From Micromussa lordhowensis (taxonomy: Eukaryota; Cnidaria; Anthozoa; Scleractinia; Lobophylliidae): DNA of 64,000 bases. Below are positions 54,785 through 64,000 of this stretch, piece after piece. The translations under genes were made by a program, and so were the position numbers. The DNA lies in assembly GCA_964020085.1 (NCBI GenBank), contig OZ026607.1, positions 14,648,876-14,712,875 on the forward strand, in the 5' to 3' direction. The notes under the pieces were generated by a model. That model saw only the letters and a list, made by a program, of their open reading frames with translations. It had not been told where the DNA came from and did not search any database. Position 1 is the stretch's first letter. Every line of letters starts with the position of its first letter.

Positions 54785-56034
54785 TCTATTACAGTCTATG
54801 GGGTGACTCCGATGAAAAAAATTTGAGTCTGATCTTCCAACTTCCGTAGGCCACTTATACATAATAATTATGGAGCCTCTACTTTTACTTTCATTGCATC
54901 GAAAATTTGGGAAACTATTCCATTGCATCTAAAAAAATTACATTATTACCCCTTTTCCAAACAATGCAAGCTTTATCTGCTAAATTCCCAATCTGTTTCC
55001 TAGAATACATTGATTTTAGTTTACTTTAGTTCTTTTGTTCTATTTTTTCATTTGACTCATATATCCACATATCCTTGTTTACTTTAGCACTTTTACTCTG
55101 TAAAACTATTTTTATTACGCTTATTGTCTATGCCAGTTAGTTTAACGTGGCAGTGACCAACTCGGAAGCATCTGCTACTTTGGTCACTGCGCACATTCTA
55201 ATTCCGTTAATTTCAGTCTTACTTTATTTTGATTTTGTTTTATAATGTACCTACTGTAATGTAAATTCTATATAACAGTGCAAAATAAAAGATTTCAATT
55301 TTCAAATTGGTGTAATTTGAAAAAGATTCTTGCATGGGAAAAGTCTTCGTGTTAATGTTTTGATCTTTTATTGCCTTTTAAATAATACCACTTTTAAAGA
55401 CTTCCAGTCATGAGATAGTCTATTGTACACGGACTACTTCACACAGTTTCTGATAATGGGTAAAATTTCCAGTTCATGTCGTTATGTCGCCAGTGCGAAC
55501 CAGGCGTTAGTGACATTGGTTTTGTCTCTGTTTAAAGGGCACTGACCTTTTGCAACAAATGACGATTGCAGATAACAAAAATATAGTCGAGCTTGGAAAC
55601 ACATACATACTTCTTGGTACCGGGAGTGGAGTAATATGCCATTTTTTTAACACTGGGGAAATGTTATAACATCCGCTATGTTTTAGGCTTCAGGGTTCCA
55701 CGATATCAATTGGCCTCTTTAAGGCCTAAGTCAGCATTCGAAGTCCGACTCCACTACTATTAACCCTTAAAAAGGCATGCAGCTCAAAACAGCATGCCTC
55801 GCCGTGATGCGTGAGATAAAAAAATTAAAAATTGAGATATACAATGTGTCTTTTTAGTTCTCATTGGTTTTTCGCCACACGATATTTGACATATTTAGGA
55901 TCGAAAATTAATTAAGGGGGCAAATGGTAAAAGGTTAAAAGAATCTGCCTCCATATTAACAAGTCTGTAAAGGCAGCATTTTCCCCCGGCTGCCTTTATA
56001 ACACAAGCGCCTTTTCTGCTGGTCTTTAAAGGTA
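54785..56034. other. Intergenic, possible LINE-type 3' tail
   Basis: No gene. 55130-55310 has GTGGCAGTGACCAACTCGG, TTGGTCACTGCGCACATTC and an AATAAA at about 55285 followed by an AT-rich end, which could be the 3' end of a non-LTR element or an untranslated region. Nothing else is recognised. Confidence 0.4.
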
Positions 56035-57510
56035 CTAAAAACTTTTGCTATTTGTGATTCCCAGGTATGTGCACTTTTTTCTTGGAAAACCACAACAACA
56101 GCGATCAAAGTCACAGCGATCGTGGTGAGATCTGATTTCGAGTAAAATCTAAGCGAGACACGAAATTTGATATGCGTGATACAAGATACACCAGTCAAGT
56201 CATACGCTGGCATGCAATCTTCGCTCAAGGTGTTCCTTGTTTACTGAAAAAGATGTGCCACTGGTTTCCATTAGATGGAAAAGTTAAGAGTGATATAAAA
56301 TTTCGTGGCGACAGAAAAATATGTTGGCTTTCACCATTTACCGACATGATTGCAAATCAAGTCAGCGAAGTTAAAATGTTTTGTTACGACGCCGCCGAGT
56401 TGATGAAATCTGTTCAGCAAATGTATGATGTTAGACAGAGAACAAAATGAAGCTTCCACGCAGACCAAGCTAGGTCTAGCTTCGCTAATCAACCCTCAAG
56501 GAATTGATTTCTTATGGTATGATGTGCCTTCCGGGAGAACACGTCAGTTCGGTAAAAGTATAACCAACAGGTTTGTATGCATAGCGTTTGTTTCCGTTCA
56601 ACTATAGAACCTTTATTCGAAGCAGGTAACAGCAGCTTATCTGTACTTTAGACAGTTTGAAAAACCCAAAGGTTAGGGGTACTTTCACCCTCTCCTTTGT
56701 ACCACCGTGAAGGTACGAGTTTGTGTGTACGACGATGCGTTAATTAACACATTTCTCTTAAACAAAAGAGAGTTCAACCGAACTGCTGCACATGCCAGAC
56801 TAGATTTGTACAAGTGTGCCAAATTTCGGGGGTTTCGTGGAAGTACACCAGACTAGCCTGCATGGTCCTCATATTGACTCTCTCTTATCACGACCAAAAA
56901 GACGTACATATCATGCTGTATCAAGTTATAAGTCATCGTTTCTGAACAGGACCTATCAAGGTCCAAATCTTGCGTGATCAAGATTTTGTTGTTTTAGTCA
57001 AACGGCAGTTACGCCCACTATTCATATAGTTGTGTAGTCCAAACACTTCAAGTTTCCGCCTCAGCTGATTGAATTTCCGTTTAGGTATTAAAGGCAATGA
57101 CATTAAACGAATCTTTTGCCGCCTTAGCACGAGAGAGAAAAACGGGAAGACATAATAACAGAAAAAAAGACAACTTTAAAGAACAAAATTGCTTTAAATG
57201 GACAATAATACCGATGAGGCTGTCTAACTAACAAACCTGAGACGTTTATCAGATATAGACAACATCCATTGTCAGCATCGTGGTTATGAATATTAATAAC
57301 ATATAAACAGAAATACAAGATAATATATGGGTGACCATGTTTAACCTCTAAAAGCACAGCTTCTTTATTAGCTTGCCCTAGGGGTGTTATCAATCATATA
57401 TGCCATTCTGTACCGAGGAGCTAAAATGACAAAATGTAGATGGCAGCTTTTTTTTTGTTTGTTTTCGTTGCACAAAGATACATAACAAGAGCACACCGAG
57501 TTGAAATCAT

Positions 57511-58702
57511 TAGGGAGTTTAAGCAAATCGCTACGGCTGGCGCTAATACGGCTGCCGGAAGTAAATTTCCCCCAAAATGAGACACTGCGCATGTACGTCG
57601 GTTGCATCAAGCCGTAGCGTGAAATCTGACAACGTGAGGCTGGATGTTTTGCAGTAGTGGCTAGTACGTTGAGTTTATTTCGCTTCTCTGGCCCTTTTCA
57701 ACGGACATCTCGGCATTTTATGAATTCCATTGGATACTATATCCTTTAAAGTCAGTTTAGCTCAAAGATTGTGCCAAGGTTGAGTCTCATAAGCTTGTAA
57801 ATTCGTATCATGAATTTACGATAAGTTTTGGCAAAGATGTTGGAACGGCGACGAGAGTCAAGTGAAATATTGGCGTTGAGCACGAGGTGTTTTTTCTTCG
57901 GTTAAGTTTGCTTTGGGGGTTTAGTGAAGATGTTTTGTACCCGGATAATTACACGATGCTAGTTTGCTTATTTGAGCGTGGATATATTTGTGTTCTTCAC
58001 TCGATATTCTTTGTCGTCGAAACTAAGTCTTATGTATTTCATCCATCGAATTGTTGTTATTGTACATTTGCTTTCGCTCAGAAATAATCTGTTCGTCCTA
58101 GGAAGGCGAATAGCGGCCATCGCTCCTTTGAGCGAAGCCATTTTACGGTGAGAAAGTAAATAAAAGAGATTTTAAACTCCTCAGTTCATGTTTCTGACAT
58201 CTTTGTATTTCGCTTTGCTAAAATTTGGCAGATCACGGAGACGTACTGCATTGCACTTTTGTTAGACCAAAATAGCCCGGGAAATCTGAACAATTATTTC
58301 TGTACTTTATGCTTTATAGAAGCGTATATGTGTATATATATATAGTCAAACTAGAAGAGAAATAAATTACAATTATTGTCGGACTCTGATGTTCCTTGTA
58401 CAAATCTAAACTGAAAATATGTCTTAATTGTATACTTACAATTCTGTGTTCCTTTCCCGAAGTAAACCTTGTATTCAAGTTGAGATTCTTGCTCTGTTTG
58501 TATTTAGAGTCTATAAACGAAATAGTGTCTCCCTCGCCAGTCTCGAAACGCATGTTCACTTTTATAAAGATATGTCCCTAGGGACGTTATGTAATTGCAC
58601 AGGGATCTTTTAAATAATTTCGTGCAAAACACGTACTCTCCCCAGACCTTCTCAGTCACGGCAGCCGTAGCACCAGCCGTAGTGATTTGCTTAAACTCCC
58701 TA
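57511..58702. mobile_element. 1.19-kb TIR element in block B
   Basis: TAGGGAGTTTAAGCAAATCG at 57511 pairs with GATTTGCTTAAACTCCCTA ending at 58702. Pairing continues inward through CTACGGCTGGCGCTAATACGGCTGCCG with mismatches (about 47 bp). CCGAGTT occurs outside both ends (57499, 58707), a possible target duplication if the ends are a few bases further out. No transposase; frames inside (57887-58087, 58314-58613) look incidental. Confidence 0.75.
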
Positions 58703-59954
58703 TTAGCCGAGTTCAGCTACCACCAAAAGCGCGTAAAAAATACTGATAAGGCCTAATAAGGCACTTCGATGTGTAGATACATTAAAACAATATACTTATT
58801 CTACTTGTAAGGAGTCAAACATGTGCGTGTCTTTTGGGAACAAATTCCAAGTAGTTCTATGAATGGTGACCTCATTAATGTGAAAACAAAAATTAATCAA
58901 ACTTACATACCTTTTATTGTTTTTAATATCTTGAATAAACTTAACTTCACGACACTGAATGACTTAACGGCTCAGATGATTTTCACTTGGATCCGTTAGG
59001 AGGGTATTTTACGTTTGTGTTTGACAGCCAAACATTAAGGGTGATTCGCTGACCAAGAAACGCCGTTACATTAAGGCCCGGGCATTAAGGTTTGTAGAAC
59101 TTGATAACCACCGTTAGTTGTAAGGAAATACAAACTCAACTTCGATCAATAAACAAAATAGAGCGAAAGAAGGGCAACTGAAGAATCGAGAGATGAACAT
59201 TTCGCAAAAATTATATTACATCTAAAAAAACGACATCATTTTGCTTTTTTCCTTGAATCCTCCAACAGAGTTCAGAACAATAAATAAGATTTCTTATGTA
59301 ATTCGATCGTCGCAAGTAGGCGAAAGTCATTCTTCTAGGTCAACACCTTAATCCCGCATCATGACAACAAAACGACAAACTAGGTATTCTTTAAGGAGCC
59401 CTTCAGGTGCCATTCAAAATTACACTTATTTTTCCGCAAGTTTATTCCCGGATTTTCTCGCGACTTATTCGCGACTTTGTACGCGACGTTTTTCGCTACC
59501 TTATTCACGACAAATTGGTGCGAATTATAATTGTGTAGATTCTACAGGCCAAAGACCGTCACGAAGTGGCGATTTTTTAAGCTTGTAGACTTCCTGGGTC
59601 ATGGTCACAATATTTAAGACATATTTTCTCCGTCGGAGGGTGGCCAAAAGCTCGAACTACTATGGTTGTAGATAGCTGCTTAGCAAGAATTATGTTTCAG
59701 AGAGAATCTTGCTTTGCGCTTTTTCCCTCCCAAACATTAAAATATCTTTCAGTACTCAATTGTGTTCGGTCGGTCTTACAATCCTGAGAATCTCACAAGT
59801 AGTATCGATTTCGCTGCGAAACATTTTTGTTGATAATTATTGCTTGTTTTCTCATGCCATAATTGAACGGTATTTCCTTCCGTAGGGTTTGGCGAGTAAA
59901 AATAATCATTATAACAACCACCCAATCCGTCCATTCAAGGGTAAAAACACGAGC
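58703..59954. other. Insert DNA in block B, no gene
   Basis: Absent from block A at the corresponding point. No coding region or known repeat recognised. Possible tandem phrase CGACTTATTCGCGACTTTGTACGCGACG at 59459-59487. Confidence 0.4.
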
Positions 59955-60216
59955 CATAGTGAACATCGTCAATTACCTTGCTAAGCAAGGAAACGATGCG
60001 GAATGAAGTGGAATAAACAGACTGATTCACCATAATTGTAGAAGTAGTCTATGCTGAAGTTGGGCTAAATCGGGCCGCTAAAATACGTGAGTTACCACTA
60101 TACCACTATCTTTTGTTATTGTGGCCTGTTTCCTGTCACTTTAGTGTTTAGTCTAGGCTCAAATCACCGGCATTTTCTTCCCTGCACGTGCTGGAGTAAC
60201 AAAACGTGTATTTTAA

Positions 60217-60332
60217 TTTCCATTCAATCGGTATTGTGGGGGCGGCACCATAATCATTAATTACACCTGACTGAGCACTATAGAAACCAGCGTAATTACG
60301 GAAACCATCGAAAAAGAACCCTCTCGATAAAT
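60217..60332 (+). promoter_or_regulatory. Conserved non-coding island, block B copy
   Basis: Partner of 44842-44957. The TAATCATTAATTACACC and GAACCCTCTCGATAAAT cores are unchanged between copies while the flanks have diverged strongly. Confidence 0.4.
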
Positions 60333-60500
60333 TAACGCGGTTTATTTAGAGAACAAATGGAACTTTCTGATAGAGTGTTGTGGTTAACTATTACCATAAG
60401 TTTACGTTCAAAGAGCGAGATGAATCGCCTCCCGTAACTCTTAATTTAATTTAATTGGTTTTCTATAAACCCCCCAAGTGGATGACCGGAATTAATTAAC

Positions 60501-61751
60501 ATAATCAACATTGCTTCTATGCGTCAAGTTATAATGCTGCCATCTCAGGCATAACTTATTTTTTTGGCGTTGACAATTTTAAATTGTTAGTTTTATCAAC
60601 GGCTTGATGCATACACAACATGAGTTTATTCTGACCACTACGATAAGTGGTAGAAAGCGTTTCTGCAATCATGATCATCAATCTAATCTTTCGAGCCACT
60701 TAAAATTGATCCGGCATGTCATGCAGTGATGATAGCAGTCATAAGTTTACCAAAATAAACGGTAGTCTGAGACGCAATTAATCAGAGACATATACTGTGT
60801 CTAGGTGAACAGGGTTCAATTGAGCAAAAAGGTGCATGCATATTACATGTATATCAAGAACCCTCGCTTAAATTTTTGTTTGTCTTGCGTAATATCCCTA
60901 TTTCTGTCGACAAGCTGTTAACAAGAAATCTGAATTATACCAAAAGTAAAGTCCATACAAGAAAATAATTATATGCAGCCATTCAGTAGCGAGATCCAGC
61001 CTTTGAATGATTTTTTTAACCTAGCGACCATCCTCTAACTTACACTGTATGATGATCGCCTCGTGCGTGATCGATCTGTCTTTAAAATTGGTACTTCAAA
61101 GCGATATGAATACACGCATATCACTTTTGTTTAGGAAGGATAATGCTCGAAGTTTGCCCAAATCATATACACTGTTTTAGTCAAGGTTGATATCAAATTT
61201 AAAGAGGAATAAATACCTCATATCCGAGTTCGAGGTCCGAATTGTAAGACCCAGGCGCGAAGCGCACGAGCCGTAAATCAAAAGGGGGGTGGGGGAGGAT
61301 CCGTAATTTACAGCAAGGACGGAGAAGACAAGGCAAGTGAGATATTTATTAAGTCCCGAAAGTTTGTCTGGTGGGTTAGAAAAACGATTTGTTTTCACCC
61401 GGAACCATGAGAATTTTTGAGGCACGTCGAAAGCAAAAGAAGTCAATTTGGAACTCTTCTTAAGTCGTTTTGGCTATAAATCACAGTTTTGTGATACATG
61501 TAAAAGAGCTTTAAATTTTATTGCGCCGTACAGTAGAAAGCCCCCGCTAAATTGACCAATCATAGCGCGCGTACTAACTGAGCGATAAAATGACACGTAC
61601 ACCGCTGTTTAATAATAATGTCTGTAGAAACTGTGTTTACTGAGTGACCATGTAATACAAAAAAACGTCGACGTTACTGATAAATATAACAAAAGTATAG
61701 CAATATAGTTCAGTTCGGTAAAGAATTAGGATCAAAAGCTTCAACCATTTT
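60501..61751. other. Non-coding stretch
   Basis: No gene or repeat recognised. The minus frame at 61177-61446 has no known domain. Confidence 0.4.
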
Positions 61752-62644
61752 CACAGGGAGCAGAGGAGTTCCTTTTGAACGAATGAATAAAAAAACGACT
61801 TACCTCTTTGAAATGCACTGTTGCGTAAATTCTCCCGGCCAAAAAAAGCTCATTTCCGAGTCAGTATACATTCATTTTCGCCGGTCCACTGCTCCCGAAC
61901 CGATTTCTATCGTGCGAACCGCCATTATTTTTGAACTTATTGACCGCTGACTACTGCGACCGCAGTCGTCTAAAGGCTGCGAACGTACTAAAAAAAGGAA
62001 AGGGAAGAAACTAATACCACGTGACTAGTTTGATGTGGACCGCGACAGCTGGTGACGGAAGTGAAATTAGTAACGGTCCATTGCTCTTCCGAGGCCTGGA
62101 CCTGAGCCTCAACTCGCCCAAACCACTTCCTGTCTTGCGCAGTCATGCTGCCATCCCGAGGTTCACGTCATTTCCGTCACCAGCTGTTGCGGTGCACATT
62201 GCACGAAGGCGGTTCATCGAGAACCACATTTCGGTCCACGAAAATACCGCTTTCCCTCAACCTTTGTAGCAAAACTAAGAGTTAACGCACAGAATATCTA
62301 GGAAACATCCCCAAAATAAAAAAATTAGGGGGTTTGATGCATTTATAACGAAGCTACGGATTTGCGAAAAAACGCTCCAAATTAGTTTCTTCCCTTTCCT
62401 TTTTTTAGTACGTTCGCAGCCTTTAGACGACTGCGGTCGCAGTAGTCAGCGGTCAATAAGTTCAAAAATAATGGCGGTTCGCACGATAGAAATCGGTTCG
62501 GGAGCAGTGGACCGGCGAAAATGAATGTATACTGACTCGGAAATGAGCTTTTTTGGCCGGGAGAATTTACGCAACAGTGCATTTCAAAGAGGTAAGTCGT
62601 TTTTTTATTCATTCGTTCAAAAGGAACTCCTCTGCTCCCTGTGC
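61752..62644. mobile_element. 893-bp TIR element with near-perfect 264-bp arms
   Basis: Arms 61752-62015 and 62381-62644 are inverse copies with very few differences (one A/T-run indel seen near 61841/62546). The outer ends read CACAGGGAGCAGAGGAGTTC. CCATTTT flanks both sides (61745-61751 and 62645-62651), a 7-bp target duplication. The 365-bp spacer holds a second, smaller inverted pair (62039-62065 with 62170-62193, around CAGCTGGTGACGG). Arms contain ATGGCGG and a GAG|GTAAGT donor-like site on both outward strands, so they may derive from a promoter/first-exon region. Confidence 0.88.
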
Positions 62645-62755
62645 CATTTTAAGACTGAACGATTTTCATGGCATTTGCTAATCTTATAGACAAACTCAAT
62701 AAAGACCAGGTAATTGCATAAGACCTACTAAAGTTAGGTTGAAGAAATAGAGAAC

Positions 62756-62812
62756 AGTTATTATTATTATTATTATTTTTATTATTATTGTTATTATTGT
62801 TGCTGTTGTTGT
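62756..62812. repeat. (TTA)n microsatellite
   Basis: Imperfect TTATTATTATT run with TTG variants at its 3' side. Confidence 0.9.
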
Positions 62813-63176
62813 TATTACATTCATTCCCAGTTCTTTCCCTCTAAAAGAAGCAGGATATGAATAAAACAGAACACACAAATCATTGTAAGTATTTTGTCTG
62901 TGCATTTAAGGTTAGATGAAAGAAAATTAAAAAATAAATAAATAAAAAAGGACATATAAATAATTTGATAGGGAGATAATTTTACAGGAGACATGCTCGC
63001 GCGATGAAAATAGCCAAAAATGATTGGTCGATACCCCCATAGTGATTATTATGTAGACATTGACAAAGTAATAGCTAGTTTTTCGCCTAGGTATGATACA
63101 CACCATGTCAGCTTAGTTACAAAGAATTCCTGGCATGGCTTGCACTTGGTTCAAGTAAATTTCGGGAGTGATGACG

Positions 63177-63183
63177 TATAAAG
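63177..63183 (+). promoter_or_regulatory. TATA box of a candidate promoter
   Basis: TATAAAG preceded by TGACG (CRE-like half site) at 63172-63176. About 30 bp downstream lies a start-like GGCTCATTCACC (about 63203-63214). Spacing fits a TATA-dependent RNA polymerase II promoter. Confidence 0.5.
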
Positions 63184-63207
63184 TAGCTCTGTCCGTGCTG
63201 AGGGCTC

Positions 63208-63291
63208 ATTCACCCTGGTGATTTGGAAGAGAGCAGATCCAGAACAACAAGAGCTGTAAGGCAAACATCTCACTTTACGTCTACCATCATG
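63208..63291 (+). other. Candidate first exon ending directly after its ATG
   Basis: From a predicted start near 63208, an 80-bp leader without upstream ATG leads to CTACCATCATG|GTAAGTG: ATG at 63289-63291 followed at once by a consensus donor. The next exon would supply the second codon and is not identified by 64000. Such exons occur in some metazoan genes with leader introns. It is the best sign of an active host gene in the window, which would extend to the right. Confidence 0.45.
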
Positions 63292-63616
63292 GTAAGTGTT
63301 GCACAGGAAAAAGTTTTATTTTGCGTTTCGTCTTTGCTTATTCTTAATTGGTAACTCATCCACATTCGACCCAAATTCACTCTGCAGTTTTGATAATCGT
63401 GTACATTTCTCAAGGCTGTTCAAAAATTAAAACACTTCTTGTTAATACTTTGTGCAACTGAGGAAGGACATAAGTAATAAAAATTCAAATTTGTGTTTGA
63501 CATGGAACAAGATTGAAACGTCAAGACAACGTTTATAGCGTTTATAAAAAAAAGAAAGAAAAAAAACAGTTGTAACTTTTTGTGTAAATGGCAGTTTGTA
63601 CCTGAATTCTGGTTGT

Positions 63617-63930
63617 GTGATTATATAAAACAATAAGACCAACTACGTTGACTCATTTTCATGGTTAAAATTCATCAAACTGATATACACTAAAGTGGAT
63701 GAATACGGTTGCACATTAAACGACTTTGCATTGAAAAGTGCACGGATTGCGGACTTTTCGATAATTTGAGCGGTTTCGATAATTTGAACGGATTCAGCAG
63801 TGGATTTTGGCGAGGATTACGGACTCTACTGTAAGTGTACTTTTCTTAATGTTCGGATCATGGATCCTAAACGGAGTTCGGATCATCGATCTTTGGTCAA
63901 CATTAGTTGGTACATTAGTGTTTTATCCAC
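63617..63930 (+). repeat. Dispersed repeat, inverted partner of 25414-25750
   Basis: Shares the same phrases in inverse order as its partner: GTCTTATTG complement, GATGAATTT, GATAATTTGAGCGGTTT, GATCATGGATCCTAAAC, GATCATCGATCTTTG and TAGTGTTTTATCCAC. The phrase GATAATTTGA-CGG occurs twice here and once in the partner. It sits about 325 bp downstream of the candidate exon at 63208-63291, within its predicted intron. Confidence 0.75.
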
Positions 63931-64000
63931 TTTATCTTTTTTATTATCTATCCAGTTTGCGTCCCCAAATTAGTAGGAGATTTCCCCCTGCTATGTGGCC

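Larger units (their letters stand above)
56035..60500 (+). repeat. Segmental duplication, block B
   Basis: Direct counterpart of block A. It is uninterrupted where A carries the two Mutator-like elements. It has its own insertion of about 2.8 kb between about 57115 and 59950, which includes the TIR element at 57511-58702. A 92-codon frame at 56172-56450 is open here but broken in block A, so selection on it is not supported. Confidence 0.88.

Noticed and set aside
56172..56450. 92-codon frame in block B as a gene
   Set aside because: The matching part of block A has several stops, there is no recognisable domain, and no splice signals stand out.
62382..62612. 76-codon minus frame across the right arm of the 893-bp element
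   Set aside because: Same sequence reads in inverse at the left arm; no domain, and the arm is better explained as TIR.

Overview
This is eukaryotic, intron-bearing, AT-rich animal DNA with a very high load of transposable elements. The mix of Penelope-like elements (PLEs) with hammerhead motifs, an L1/Tx1-type LINE, Ty3/gypsy pol, tRNA-Thr- and tRNA-Ser-derived SINEs and short terminal-inverted-repeat (TIR) elements, plus a decayed gene of a type I remember from coral proteomes, suggests a cnidarian, probably a stony coral. That assignment is inference. I see no bacterial-style operon, CRISPR array, rRNA or complete multi-exon host gene.

Region 1 (1-25367) is a giant inverted repeat: arms of about 8 kb (left 1-13684 once a 5.7-kb LINE is removed, right 17365-25367) around a 3.7-kb spacer that holds a truncated Ty3/gypsy pol and one LTR. 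Each arm carries the same head-to-head PLE insertion, so the PLE is older than the palindrome. The LINE and a 195-bp MITE occur in the left arm only, and the right arm preserves both empty target sites, so they are younger.

Region 2 (25368-32999) holds a dispersed repeat that recurs inverted at the far end of the window, then a modular array of TIR units (457-bp cores with 115-125-bp spacers, followed by larger units with different cargo but the same ends), then a 368-bp tandem array carrying tRNA-Thr(AGT)-like sequences that runs into a 200-bp assembly gap.

Region 3 (33000-41100) holds a decayed three-exon gene (two frameshifts, one stop) with a probable DDE-transposase-like core and a degenerate zinc finger, followed by gene-poor DNA.

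Region 4 (41100-60500) is a direct segmental duplication (block A 41105-45115, block B 56035-60500). Block A was hit by two adjacent Mutator-like elements with 9-bp target duplications, one carrying a gene fragment; block B shows the uninterrupted sequence. Between the blocks lie a solitary hammerhead motif with a candidate first exon, a tRNA-Ser SINE, another TIR unit with a secreted-protein-like exon, and a 6.5-kb PLE concatemer bounded by a 14-bp target duplication.

Region 5 (60500-64000) has a young 893-bp TIR element with 264-bp arms, a TATA-driven candidate first exon that ends right after its ATG, and the second copy of the region 2 dispersed repeat. Almost everything recognisable is mobile DNA at different stages of decay, and the two large duplications act as internal controls that order the insertions.
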